64,000 bases of DNA from positions 4,717,001-4,781,000 of the forward strand of contig OX365953.1 in assembly GCA_947247005.1 (NCBI GenBank), in the 5' to 3' direction. This DNA comes from Spisula solida. Lineage: Eukaryota > Mollusca > Bivalvia > Venerida > Mactridae. Shown one piece after another: positions 46,240 to 58,224 of this stretch (its first letter is position 1; every line of letters begins with the position of its first letter). The translations under genes and the position numbers were made by a program. The notes beneath the pieces were generated by a model that was not told the origin of the DNA, did not search any database, and worked only from the letters and a program-made list of their open reading frames with translations.

Positions 46240-47230
46240 ATGCTCCCCGAAGGGTGAGCATATAGTCGCCGCTTTGTCCGCCCGTCTGTCCATCCGTCAC
46301 ACTTTTGTCCGGGCCATAACTTGAAGAGTATTAGAGATATCAATTTGAAACTTCTTAGGTGAATAGACCTCATTGAGGGGAAGTGCAGTGCACAAGAACC
46401 ATAACTCTTGATTGCTTATGTTTTTAGTTATTCCCCTTTGTAATTTTTCATACTTCATGCTTGTCCGGGCCATAACTTAAACAGTATTAGAGATATCAAT
46501 TTGAAACTTTATCGGTGACTAGACCTCATTGAGGGGAAGTGCAGTGCACAAGAACCATAACTCTTGATTGCACATTTTTTGAGTTACTCCCCTTTCTATT
46601 TTTTTTCATACTTCATTCTTGTCCGGGCCATAACTTAATTAGTATTAGAGATATCAATTTGAAACTTCATAGGTGAATAGACCTCATTGATAGGAAGTGC
46701 AGTGTGAAAGAACCATAACCCTACAATATATATTTTTGAGTTATTTCCCTTTGTAATTTTTTATACTTAATTCTTCTCTGGGCCAGAACTCATACAGTAT
46801 TAGAGATATCAATTTGAAACTTCATATGGGAATAGATCTCATTGAGAGGAAGTGCGGTGCACAAGAAACATAACTCTTTATTGTAAATTTTTGGAGTTAT
46901 GGCCTTTTGTACTTTTATACTTACTTCTTGTCCAGGTCATAACTCCTTCATTATGGGAGGTATTGATTTGAAACTTTATAGGTGAATTAATCTCATTCAG
47001 GAGAAGTGCACCTTTATTGTTTTTTAATTATCTCCCTTTTTCATACAAATTAATGCTTGGCAGGTCCCTCACTTGAACAGTATTGATGGCATTTGATTGA
47101 AACTCAACATAATGGTAGAGGAAGTGCGGTGTCAAAGAACCAAAATTCTACATTATTTTCTTTTTTTACCTGTATCTGTAATAGGTTATTTCCAATTTTG
47201 GGACAAACACTTGCTTCGGGAAGCATAATT
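46240..47230 (+). repeat. Tandem-array element, about 155-bp unit, with inverted ends
   Basis: Head TGCTCCCCGAAGGGTGAGCA, then CGCCCGTCTGTCCATCCGTC; tail CTTGCTTCGGGAAGCA. Units share TTGTCCGGGCCATAACTT, TATTAGAGATATCAATTTGA and GGAAGTGCAGTGCACAAG, decaying towards the right. Same architecture as 13856-15440 but unrelated unit. Confidence 0.85.
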
Positions 47231-48780
47231 CGGTTTTAACGATTCATTGTATTCTACATTTACTTTAATCCAATAAATATGTGGAACTATCAAGTACTTC
47301 AAATTTATTTTGAATTATGTTAATAATCTGGTGACATTGCAACGCTGCACATCCAATTGGTCAAAGGAATGATGACTAGTTTCCAATACCAGTAAGCTAT
47401 TTAGAATGGTCACATAATAATGTTTCAGTGATTTATAATGTGCTTGTAATTGTATATATGCGAGGGTTGCATGCTACATGTATTTACGTGTTTTTACTTC
47501 ATATCGTGCAGCATGTGTATATAAGAACGTTTTGCTCATCCATATAGAAATGCATTTGTAAACGAAATTGCTGTTAAACAATAAGTAGAAATTAAAAGAT
47601 CTAGATCTGTTATACAATACCGTTACTTATACTCAATGAAAAGTTAGGTACCATCCTATCAATTGACTCCTATATTTAAAAGTCACGTTACACTGTGTTA
47701 AAAGCCGAACACAACTATGTTTTGACCCTACTGAGAAGTCACAACTTTAACAATATTCAGATGCACACACTAGAAAACTTTTGTACCGATAGGTCATATT
47801 GTATACAAAATACAGAGATATATATAAGTGGTAACTTTTCAGTGACTCCCAGTTTATAATGTCAAATACCTGTGTATATTGGAATATTTCCCGCTCAATT
47901 TCATTCTATCTGAATGAAACGTTAGAGATTTCAGTCGTTTAGAATAATTTATAACACCGTTGCTTGATATAACAGTATTCATGCCATGTAAACCACAAAA
48001 TTGCGGCTACTTTGATGCATTGCATCACAAATTTGTCTTGTCTTGTATTAGTAATACAGCACTTGTAAATTTACTACCGGAATTAGCTACAAAGGTAGCG
48101 CGTTCGTATTCACCATATCTTTTGTGAGCAGAGGGCCTCGAGTTCAAATCCTACATCAACCTATTTTTCTGATTTTCTTTTTCCCCATTTTGTTTTTGTC
48201 TATAATTTCGACGTCAATATGAGGTAATTTAAGTCCCGTCTACAGTTTTTTTCAGACATAATGCGCGCTAAATATTAAAGTCGGAGTTAAGTTTGGAATC
48301 ACTATATATCGTTATAATCGCCGGATAGAACGGACCGCAGAATATAATACATATACATGTACATGTACCTATATTACTATTCTTTTTTTATTTACTGACG
48401 AACAATTTACATGGATAAATATATAAATTCTAGTTTGATTTGTGTTTTCAATTTCAACGATATGAAATAACGTCCGCATCTTTATTGAAAACAAGTACAC
48501 ATATCTGCTATATTAACGCTGTTTATCTTTTTTAAAGATATTTCTTGTTTTTAATTATTTTACTATTATGAAATGAGGAAAAGGGATCTGCAATCGTAAT
48601 AGTGATTCAGTTACTGAACCAATACAAACCATACATGAAGCATATTTACCGTGATTAGCCCAATTCCGGCGGATAACAAGATACCGCCACACCGAAGAAA
48701 ATAGATCCAAGGGATCCCGATTGAACGTACAGCGGACGTGATGGTAAGAACACAGACACACCCGTCTCATTCTGTACAAC
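47231..48780. other. Intergenic, nothing firmly recognised
   Basis: A weak tRNA-like block at 48080-48165 (GGTAGCGCGTTCG, GAGTTCAAATCC) and the dispersed segment 48643-48715 (inverse of 28640-28712). On the minus strand one frame of that segment reads WIYFLRCGGILLSAGIGLIT and then meets a GTAAAT donor-like site; exon status unproven. Confidence 0.35.
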
Positions 48781-48789
48781 TCTGTAGTA

Positions 48790-49165
48790 ATCGCACAGCA
48801 GTTATTGCACTCTTTCTCAGGTGCATACTCAGTTAGTTCACATTTATCCAGTGTAGTATTGCAGTTATCGCACTCTTTTCAGGCGCATTATTAATTTATT
48901 GTGCATTATTACAGTTAGTTCGCCGTTATCCAGTGTAGTATTGCAGTTATTGCACTCTTTTACGGTGCATTTTATAGTTACTCACCCTTTCCAGTGTAGT
49001 ATTACAGTTATTGCAGTCTTTTAATGTGCATTTCACAGTTACTTCACCCTTTCCAGTGTAGTATTGCAGTAATCGCATTCTTTTCCAGTGCAGTTTGTAG
49101 TTATCGCATTCTTGTCCAGTGCAGTATTCAGTTATCTCATTCTTGTCCATTGCAGTATTGCAGTT
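48790..49165. repeat. Degenerate minisatellite of about 33 bp
   Basis: About eleven variants of CCAGTGTAGTATTGCAGTTA plus TCGCACTCTTTT. Simple expansion; no coding signal. Confidence 0.85.
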
Positions 49166-49639
49166 ATCCCAGCAAACATGGATATATCGGCCAGACGTCA
49201 GATAAAAGATCGTTTTGACATCGGTCCGCCTTGATTTTGCAATCCGTTTAGCTACAACGGCCCGACATCGAAAAGCGACATCAATCCGACATCATATTGC
49301 TGTTTGACCGACATTATTTCACCGACTTGAACCCAGCATCAAATTGATGTTGAATGACATAGGACCGACATCCAAAGCTAATCCAATCAAAAAAAATATT
49401 TTGTACATTGTATTCGTTTGATATATTTTTCTCAAAAGTATATTTTCTGCTACTTGACTCAAAATTCCAAGAATTTCCAGCAGAACTTCGAGCAGCAGAA
49501 TTCTTGCTCCATATTTCAGAATATGTAACTACAGGTGAGTGTTTATAACTTCTATACAAATGAAGAGGGTTATATATACCACATATTAGAGTCGTACATC
49601 GACAGTCAGATGTTACCTCATTTTTATTTGAAATGAGTA

Positions 49640-49870
49640 CATAGCTATTAGCTCGTTGCTCGTAGCACGTTGGTCGCAGCACGAAGGTCGTTAGTCGCAG
49701 GTAGTAGGTCATTAGTAGCAGCTCTTAGCTCGTAGGTCGCACGTAGGTAGTAAGTCGCAGCTCGTAGGTCGCCGGTCTTAGCTCGTATATGTTTACAGGT
49801 CGCAGCACCTAGGTCGTAGATGTTTAGTCGTAGGTCGCAGCCCATATGTCGTTTTGTGCCGCTCGTAGGT
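49640..49870. repeat. Low-complexity GTCGTAGGTCGCAGC repeat
   Basis: Short imperfect units of GTAGGTCGCAGCTC. The minus-strand frame of ATYDLRAAT-like repeats is a by-product. Confidence 0.7.
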
Positions 49871-49880
49871 CGTTCTTCAC

Positions 49881-49974
49881 AGCCCCTACCCTACCCTACC
49901 CTACCCTACCCTACCCTACCCTACCCTACCCTACCCTACCCTACCCTACCCTACCCTACCCTACCCTACCCTTA
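49881..49974. repeat. (CCCTA)n simple repeat, about 18 units
   Basis: An almost uninterrupted run of the pentamer CCCTA. It resembles, but is not, the metazoan telomere hexamer CCCTAA. Confidence 0.95.
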
Positions 49975-50497
49975 CGCCTGAATTAAATACTATATTGTCC
50001 AAATTTCGTTACATTTGGCTATAAATTGAATTAGATATATCATAAATTAGATATGACCAGGTTATGTTTTCATCTTCCCTTTGTAATATTTTCTACCCCG
50101 GGGCATATAACGTAAACTAAACGTAGCCACATAATAAAAATAGATTTGCACAACAATTTTCACACCATTTCACACGTGACGATACCTGTCCAAATCAAAC
50201 CTTGCCAGGACGCAGTGATCTCCCCATACCGAGGTCGGATAAGATTGTCACCACGTTTACCATTGTTTCACATTCAGGAGTGGTACAATATTCTACGAGC
50301 GACTGCTGTTTGTTAATGTGACACAAGCCCCAGCAACAGAAAAAAGACATTTGCAGAGACATGGGCACCATGCAAATACAAAGCACGTTCATAGTGTAAA
50401 CGCCTGGTAATTTCTCCACCCTACACACTCTTACGGTAGTTTACGCTTTGGACCCATGCACAAAGATCGAGATACATACATTTTAATATATGTAAAG

Positions 50498-50670
50498 TAC
50501 AACCTCTGTAGACCAACACCCTGTGGTAGCTACAAATATTGGTAATTGTTTTGGGGTTGTTACTGTATAGAGGTTAAATGTAGAGTATATACATGTATCA
50601 CCTGAACAACATTTCGAATTGTTATACAGAAGTTGTTGCTATTCAGAGGGCCGCTCTAGAGAGGTTGTAC
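50498..50670. mobile_element. MITE with TACAACCTCT termini, full copy
   Basis: TACAACCTCTGTAGACCAAC at left, CTCTAGAGAGGTTGTA at right. 173 bp, no ORF. Related to 2000-2133 and 17440-17631. Confidence 0.75.
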
Positions 50671-50969
50671 ATTGTACTGTAGACGCTCCGAAATAGCTTT
50701 GATTTCTACTTCCGTTCAAATCCATGTATTTTGAATATGAAGGCCCTAAAGGGACGGAATGTTATCGATCGAGGCAAAACAGAGTTATAAATGTAGATCT
50801 ATCCAATGTGTGCACATAGAAGTCGACTGTTGAAATGTCAATGGTGTTATGAATATCGCTCATACATACAGTTTAGGTCGCCACATCCAAATGCATGTAT
50901 GTCTACATTCTAATCTTATTTTAAAGAATTAGACCCCAACCCCGCGAGAGTCGGGATTAGCCGGACTGC

Positions 50970-51420
50970 CACAGGAATAGCAATTCGAGATACATTCTTA
51001 CATTCGAAATGTATTCAGTCTGCATTCCGAGTGCATTCCATATGTTCTAGCCAAATTAAAAAAATTTACATGCTCTAAACCTATTTCGTTAGAAATAAAA
51101 TTTTATATTAAACTAAAAAAAACTATGCTTTAAACTTCTGTGTATTTATTCGGATGGTCTAGATCACACGGCGTTGGAATGTGCCGGAATGTCGTCGGAA
51201 TAGAAATTCGAGGTGTATTCCTGTATGATCGATGTGCATTCTAAACATTCTGTCTGCATTCGTAGTGCATTCGGTATATTCCAGCCAATTTTGCGACCAT
51301 TTCGAATGTTTTGCGCATGTTCAAAGCTTTCAAGATGCATTCGAGGTCGGATGAAATATCGAACGACTTTCGAAGTCTATTCTTCCGACATTCTGATTAC
51401 ATTTTAAATATTCTTACGGC
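50970..51420. repeat. Short degenerate GCATTCG-rich repeat
   Basis: Two blocks (about 50970-51060 and 51170-51310) share TCTGCATTC, AGTGCATTC and TCTAGCCAA or TCCAGCCAA. Unknown family. Confidence 0.5.
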
Positions 51421-51444
51421 ATTCGAAACATAACATGTTCTAAT

Positions 51445-52286
51445 ATGGAATCCCGTAGCCGGTGCTAACAAGATAAAATATACAAGCGATCAAATTAGCT
51501 CATTCGACGAAGAATATTTATACTTTTATATGTACCTCACGCAATCTAAAATAATCACTTCCGTCTGATATTACGAGATATATTCCTTATTTCCTTCACG
51601 AAATGTCAATATCTAGTACATCGTCGGTGCCATTCAGCCATTTGGTGTCGTCACTTAACCACACCTTCAGGCAAATATTAAATACATTTAAGGGGATAGG
51701 GTGGATGAGCAAGATTTTCAATGAAAGTGTTGCCATGCTATGATAAATATGCTTTATTATTGCGTATTTGTTGATTAACTCCAAGTGTAAATATAGTACA
51801 TTGTAATGCTATGTTTGAAGAAAAAACGTTTTCTGAAATCATGCCCTATCGCACTACAGAATGCCCTTAAGTGTTTATACAAAGTGGGAGTGACGCTAGA
51901 CTTTCAAATTGATCATTTTACATTCATCTCCAATCGCTGCACGTTTTCCTCGTGGCATATCAGTAATATTTACAAACCAGTGACATTCCTTAGCTACTCA
52001 CTTGGATCGATGCACGAGTTTATCGTGCGCAAATCGTGGGTCGATGTATTAAAAATAACAAAATCAACGTATAGAGTGACCGTGAGTGGAAAATACTCAG
52101 CTCGGGGCGTGGTTTGTGAAGCACCGACGATGTACTAGATATTGAACTTTGAGAAGTAAATCGCGTACATTCAGGAAAATATATTGAGTGTCGATTAGAT
52201 TGGGTACATATAAGTTTTCTTCGTCAAATGAGCTAACTTGATCGCTTGTATCTTTTATTTCGTTAGCACTGGCTACGGGATTCCAT
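51445..52286. mobile_element. Inverted-repeat element with a 110-codon ORF
   Basis: Ends ATGGAATCCCGTAGCC and its inverse; arms of about 200 bp share GTGCTAAC, ACAAGCGATCAA, TTAGCTCATT and TCTAGTACATCGTCGGTG. The ORF at 51806-52138 (plus) starts MLCLKKKRFLKSC and ends in the right arm; no domain recognised. Probably a non-autonomous DNA transposon. No target duplication found. Confidence 0.7.
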
Positions 52287-52299
52287 TTTGGATGGGGAA

Positions 52300-53030
52300 A
52301 AGGCATTGCGTTCCTTGTATTATATATATGTATGTAGAGTGATTTGTGATGGACCGACTTGTATAATATTTTATTGGTAGAACTTCAAATTCCTGTGGTA
52401 AAATGTACATACATGTAGTTTGTATGTTTTAAGATGATTAGTAATGAAATTATGCTAGTATGTCAAAAATAAATTATCTAAAGGTTGATAATGATTTCGG
52501 CAAACAGTCCTTGATAGTTCTCGTGCTATAACGCGATAAAACGCTTTTCTGGGACAACCCAAGTGCATGTACATCTGTTTGTTTTTTCAGCGTTCAGCGC
52601 ATTGTAGAGCATCGCCCGGAAAATTTTAAGTCCCTTTGAAATATTCGTTGCAACTCGTCAGCCGGTGTCCGCATGGTGCCTATACCTCTGGAACATATCA
52701 GGTACACGGACATTGTCCGGCATCCAGGTGATTTGTGACCCAGTTGCTATTGGTCACCGGAATAAGGCAAATAATAATAAGTACTGTACAGTTAAACCGC
52801 AAATTAAGCCGCATGCAAGAGGGCCAAGGGAGCCTAAAAATAAAAGAATACTAGATGTGCACGAAGGAGAGTGTTCTGAAATAATTTTGCCAGTGCAGGG
52901 GGTATATTGTGACAGCTCAAGTTGTCACTGTGTTCACTTAATATACATGTAGATGAACATGTCATTACAATTTTCATCTTCATTAAATCTAGTTCAACAA
53001 GGTATTGGTTGATACTATAAATTTGTTTGC
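52300..53030. other. Intergenic, nothing recognised
   Basis: A 95-codon frame at 52665-52952 shows no domain or splice context that I trust. Confidence 0.4.
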
Positions 53031-53425
53031 CAGTCTGCCAAAATTGTAACAAACTCAGGTGAGCGCTATGGGGCTAATGGCACTTTGTAAGCCAATCTGC
53101 CAAAATTGTAACAAACTCAGGTGAGCGCTATGGGGCCAATGGCACTTTGTAAGCCAATCTGCCAAAATTGTAACAAACTCAGGTGAGCGCTATGGGGCCA
53201 ATGGCACTCTTGTCTATCATTTTACCTAGTGACTTAGTTTTTTACCCCAGATGTTCAAATATCAAACTTGACCTAGGTTTTTATGAGATGATTATGTGAC
53301 CAAGATTCGTGAGCATTATAGGTCAAAATTGTGAACTCTACTGTCTACACAGACAAATTGTTGATGGATAGTTGATGGATGGATCGACGGCGGCCGAAGC
53401 GTGATCACAAAAGATGCAAGCCTAT
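53031..53425. repeat. Inverted fragment of the CGTCCGTC-head array element, with a tripled tail
   Basis: Three 61-bp copies of CTGCCAAAATTGTAACAAAC, CAGGTGAGCGCTATGGGG and CAATGGCACT stand at 53033-53215. A reversed array unit (ACTTGACCTAGG, GTGACCAAGATTCGTG) and reversed head (GTGATCACAAAAG) follow. Confidence 0.75.
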
Positions 53426-53737
53426 ACCCTTTAATTGAGTTTGGTTTATAGGTGCAAATAAAGAACAAACACATCTATTTCAAAATTACTTTTATGAATA
53501 ATGTAATACGTACAATTTTCACTAACTAATTACTCCTCCTCTCTAGAGAGTATTTACAAACATGGAGCTATTATATAGACGTGTCACAAAACTGTGGACA
53601 TTTAAACATACCATACATCTTGTGCAAAAATCATTCATTGATTATCTTAAATAATAAAAGTTAATAAAATAGAATATAAACCCAGTGATAGCAGTAAACA
53701 CATTGAGAGTTTCATGCCAAATTAGTAAATGTAAACA

Positions 53738-54105
53738 GTGATAAAAGCTTTTAAGAATGAAAGGTAACAAAACAGGGATAAAAGCAGAGTTTTCCGAATG
53801 AAAGGTAACAAAACGGGGATAAAAGCAGTTTTCCAAATGAAAGGTAACAAAACAGGGATAAAAGCAGAGTTTTCCAAATGAAAGGTAACAAAACAGGGAT
53901 AAAAGCAGTTTTCCAAATGAAAGGTAACAAAACAGGGATAAAAGCAGAGTTTTCCAAATGAAAGGTAACAAAACAGGGATAAAAGCAGAGTTTTCCAAAT
54001 GAAAGGTAACAAAACAGCAATAAAAGCAGTTTTCCAAATGAAAGGTAACAAAAAAGGGATAAAAGCAGAGTTTTCCAAATGAAAGGTAACAAAACAGGGA
54101 TAAAA
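53738..54105. repeat. Minisatellite of 39- and 41-bp units, about nine copies
   Basis: AAAGGTAACAAAACAGGGAT plus AAAAGCAG(AG)TTTTCCAAATG. Units with and without AG are mixed. Three minus-strand frames stay open as FCYLSFGKL-type repeats, which are artefacts. Confidence 0.9.
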
Positions 54106-54120
54106 CACAGACATATTATG

Positions 54121-54990
54121 GGTGGACAAGTGGTCTAGTGGTAAGAGCTACTGACTACTGATCCGAAGATTGTGGGTTCAATCCCTCCTACAGACGGTCA
54201 ATAAATAGAAATGCTTTTCAGTGTTTTTCACCCAACATTCTCGATATCGACATTACCCAATAATACCCGTTTTTCCGGACCCGAAATTTCACGGTCAGGG
54301 GGTTAGCGAGCAATAAGCGGTATAGCGGGAGTGTATATAATTATTCTTTTTTGAACGTTTAAACATTAAAAACATATAAAACAATTATTACCCATTATCA
54401 TTAAACATCTTTGTTTTTAAACTTTAGCAAGAATTATCCTAAAAAATGCTTTATATTCGAAATATTGCATTTTATTCTACACTGCCGCTTCCGTCGCTCG
54501 ATACCGATGGCGAGAAAATATACGCATTTTTCAATTTAAACATATTATTTTGGCAAAAAAATTGTCAGCGAGGTCGTAAAATGGTGTTGTCATTGTTTAC
54601 TAGTAAGACTTTTACAAATTCTTATTATTTGGCTTAAATAATCGCGATTATTGTACCTGGTTGCTCTATACGCTATAGGCATTTCCCCCCTCACGTACAT
54701 TCGGAATATCTCGCACATTGTCGCTCAATAAATTCCGTTATCCCGGAAAACGGATTTTAACCGGTAATGTCGATATGGTGAATAACTAAAATTAATAACG
54801 GTCTTTCGGACGAGACGTTAAGCAGGTCCCGTGTTTGATGCTTTACATTAGGCACGTAAAAGAACCAGGGATGCTTCTGGAACTGGGGCATCTTCTGTAT
54901 CATGCACTATCCCCCAAGAACTAAAGTGACTGACCTCTCCTGGGAGCCTTGCCCATATGGACTTATGGGGACGAGGATAAATAAAAGCAA
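54121..54990 (+). mobile_element. tRNA-derived SINE, second family, split by a MITE
   Basis: Head GGGTGGACAAGTGGTCTAG to GGGTTCAATCCC at 54121-54246; body resumes at 54774 with GATGCTTTACATTAGGCACG and AAAGAACCAGGGATGCTTC. Same family as 23281-23610. Confidence 0.85.
54247..54773. mobile_element. TA-flanked MITE inserted inside the SINE
   Basis: Termini TCGACATTACC with CCGTTTTTCCGG and the inverse, flanked by TA on both sides (54245-54246, 54774-54775). 527 bp. TA target suggests Tc1/mariner. A 63-codon frame inside has no motif. Confidence 0.8.
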
Positions 54991-55546
54991 ATAAACCAGT
55001 TATACGGTCATTACAGACAGACAGATTGTACATGTGTCTTCCTAATTCATTCCTGTTCTGTTATTAACCTTCTAACAACACTTTGCATTCTTTTATACTT
55101 TAACTCTGTTCTTACGAATTTCACTTGTGGGTGACTTGGTCAAGTCTAAGTCCCCAGACCGGGTTTGACTTTTATGGAAGATAGACAGAAGATACGCTCC
55201 ACCTAGTGCTTTGATTTCACTGTATCGTTCTATTTACGCCCTAGAAACATGTAGAGAAAGGGAATTTTCGGGCAGAGCTAGTTAAGAGTAGATAGGAGAT
55301 AACGGTGGTATGTATTATACAATAATACTACATGGTTGTGATTGGATGACAATATGGTTGACAAGTAACTGTTCAAGTGTTGCCAGCCAATGATGACAAA
55401 ATAACTGAAAATATTGCAGAAATATTGCATAAGATTTAAGAACCTAATTGTCATGTACACAACTAAACGTCATGAACTTGTCAACATAATTATATACAAT
55501 ATATACTGCATTTGATATGAATGGCTTCAATGAGACAAATGGAGTA
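54991..55546. other. Intergenic, nothing recognised
   Basis: AT-rich sequence between the split SINE and the 2.55-kb element; chance frames only. Confidence 0.4.
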
Positions 55547-55552
55547 AATTTG

Positions 55553-58103
55553 TATGGTGGCATACTTCTGCCACCAGATAACTACTTAATTATTTAGATA
55601 AATAAGTGGTTAACGCGTTAGGTAACTAGATAACAACTTAATTATCTCGATAATTATGTGGTAAACGCGTTAGGTAACTAGATAATATTTCAAGTAAAAT
55701 AAATATCTGAACAGGGAGAAAATGCATGATAGTGCAAGTAACTGCCACTACTTAAACCGTTTCAACATATAACTGCTAAGTTATTAACGTGTTACGTATC
55801 TAGTTAGCATGATAATTATCTAGAAAAATAAGTGGTTATCTTATTAACGCGTTAAGTATCTAGTTAACCAGATAAATATCCAAATAATTATGTGGTTATC
55901 TAGATAAATAACGCGTTAACCTGATAATTATCTAGATAGTTAAGTAGTTATCTTATCAACGCGTTACGTATCTAGTTAGCATGATAATTATCTAGATATT
56001 TATCTGGTTAACTAGATAAATAACGCGTTAACCTGATAATTATCTAGATAGTTAAGTAGTTATCTTATCAACGCGTTACGTATCTAGTTAGCATGATAAT
56101 TATCTAGATATTTATCTGGTTAACTAGATAAATAACGCGTTAACCACTTATCTATAAATAGACGTTCATTCGGAAAACCTCGCGCATGTCTTTTGTTTGG
56201 AATATAGGAATGTTCAGTCGCTCAAACACGGAACACCGTACATTTAATAAAGAAGTGTTGATGGCTGCCTTTCCCCAAAATATTCATAAATTATTGTGAG
56301 AATAGTTCTATGACCGATACCAGTATCAGTTGTGAACTTTAACTTTAGTGTATTTTATCATCACGTTTAATTTGACATGTTTAAGTACATATGTTGATTC
56401 AAGGAATTCAAGAGAGGAGATGTAACATGATACTCTAGCCTGTCATATATAAATACTCTACTCTGTCTCTTTTTATGTTAGCTCGTTCTTAGTGATTTAC
56501 AATAAATAGTTAGAATGCATTGCTTGTCATTCATATACTCCTGGATAGAACAGTTAATATTACTGTCCCAAATTTGCATCGTAGACCCGTCGCACGTCCG
56601 TCGTACGACAATTGTGAAAGGTGTTTAACGTTAATTTACATATCAGAGTACAACTGAAACATTTATACAACAATACAGAATGATAAAACAAAGCCTATAG
56701 TCTATTTTGATATACTGTTATATTTACAACACCCCAACATAAGATAAGAAAAGCTAACATGAGAAAAGCTGTCTGCTTTTTGATAAACACAGTGAAATAT
56801 GAAACCTGACTCTTAATTCTGGTAATTTGTTGTTGAACACATTGTTCATGGAAACAGTTGTACTGACGTTACGCACAATGTTGTAACATGACGTTGACGT
56901 AAATTTACGTCACACACATGACTACACGTTGTAGAATTATGAAACGGACACAAAGCTCGTACGAGTCCACAATTTTTTTAATCCTAACGGTTTTTGTACA
57001 TTCGTAGCGTGTGGTCACAGCTCGTGTGTACCCCGTACGATTTTAAAGAATGCAGTCGTGCGATATCCGTACGGGCATCGTTTTATATTTAATAAGGTAT
57101 AAGAAAGAAATATCTTGACGGACACGTCTCCATAAAATGTTAGATCCGAGGATAATAAGAGAATACGATAGTAATAATACGATAGTACGATGATGATAAT
57201 ACGAGAATACGATGGTACGATGGTAATTATAGGAGAAAATGACAGTACGATAGAGATAATGCGACAATGCGATAATGATAACGCGATACTATATCGCATT
57301 GTCATTATCGAACTGTCATATTCTCGCGTTATCACTATCCTATTCTCGTATTTTAATCATCGTACTATCGTATTATTGTTATCGTGCCATCGTATTCTCG
57401 CATTATCATCCATATTTTACTGTCGAGTTGCAGTATCAACAGAATAGCAGTGAATGTTGTAGTGTTTACAACAATGTAACATTCGAAATAAAGATATTTA
57501 AATTTTGTGTACAAATGTTATGTTATGCTCGCTCTGGCTGATACATTTCCCCCCGCTATTCTTTTCCCGTGAAGTGACTGGATGGTAGTTATTTCGCAAT
57601 GTCTATTTATAGATAAGTGGTTAACGCGTTATTTATCTAGTTAGTAACTTAACTACATATCTTTCTAGATATTTATCTGGTTAACTAGTTACTTAACGCG
57701 TTAATAAGATAATCACATAATTATCTAGATATTTATCTGATTAACTAGTTACTTATCTAGTTAGCGACATAACTATGTAGCTATTTATCTAGTTAACTAG
57801 ATACCTAACGCGTTTATAACATAACAACTTAATTTTCTAGATAATTAAGTGGTTAACGCGTTATGTAACTAGATAACCACTTAATTATCTAGTTAATTAT
57901 CATGCTAACTAGATACATAACACGTTGTCAAGTTAACACTTTTCTAAAGAGGTAGGAACTGGCAGTTGGTGGCAGTATCATGTGTTTTTTTCTAGATAAA
58001 ATACTGTTTATGAATTAACTTATTATCTAGTTACCTAACGTGTTAACCACTTAATTATCTACATAAGTATGCTGCTATCTGGTGGCAGAAATATGCCACC
58101 ATA
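55553..58103. mobile_element. 2.55-kb inverted-repeat element with arms of AACGCGTT and TCTAGA palindromes
   Basis: Termini TATGGTGGCATACTTCTGCC plus ACCAGATA and its inverse (one mismatch over 28 bp) flanked by the 6-bp duplication AATTTG (55547-55552, 58104-58109). Left arm to about 56163 and right arm from about 57600 both end inward at TCTATAAATAGAC. Each arm repeats AACGCGTTA, GTTAAC, TAACTAGATAA and ATAATTATCTAGATA at short intervals; a 112-bp unit is tandemly repeated at 55911-56134. The 1.4-kb centre has no convincing ORF. Family not recognised; probably non-autonomous. Confidence 0.85.
57120..57420. repeat. Imperfect palindrome of ATCGTATTATCG-type units
   Basis: Left half has GAATACGATAGTA and GTACGATGATGATAATACGA; the right half has the inverse motifs, centred near 57291 (GATACTATATCG). 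It sits inside the 2.55-kb element. Confidence 0.75.
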
Positions 58104-58224
58104 AATTTGAGAAGCAACCAAAATAAAGTTAACATAACTCGAATAAATCTTGATTAATAATAAACACATTGCACAAAGTTTAAACATAAAATGAAGATTG
58201 TATTTCTGGGGTCCACACATTGGC

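Noticed and set aside
49881..49974. Chromosome end
   Set aside because: The unit is CCCTA rather than CCCTAA and ordinary sequence continues on both sides.
53642..54129. Three overlapping minus-strand frames rich in FCYLSFGKL
   Set aside because: All arise from one 39/41-bp minisatellite; the mix of unit lengths only shifts frame.
53738..58110. A gene in the 53.7-58.1 kb block
   Set aside because: Everything here resolves into a minisatellite, a split SINE and a TIR element; no frame has splice sites or a recognisable domain.
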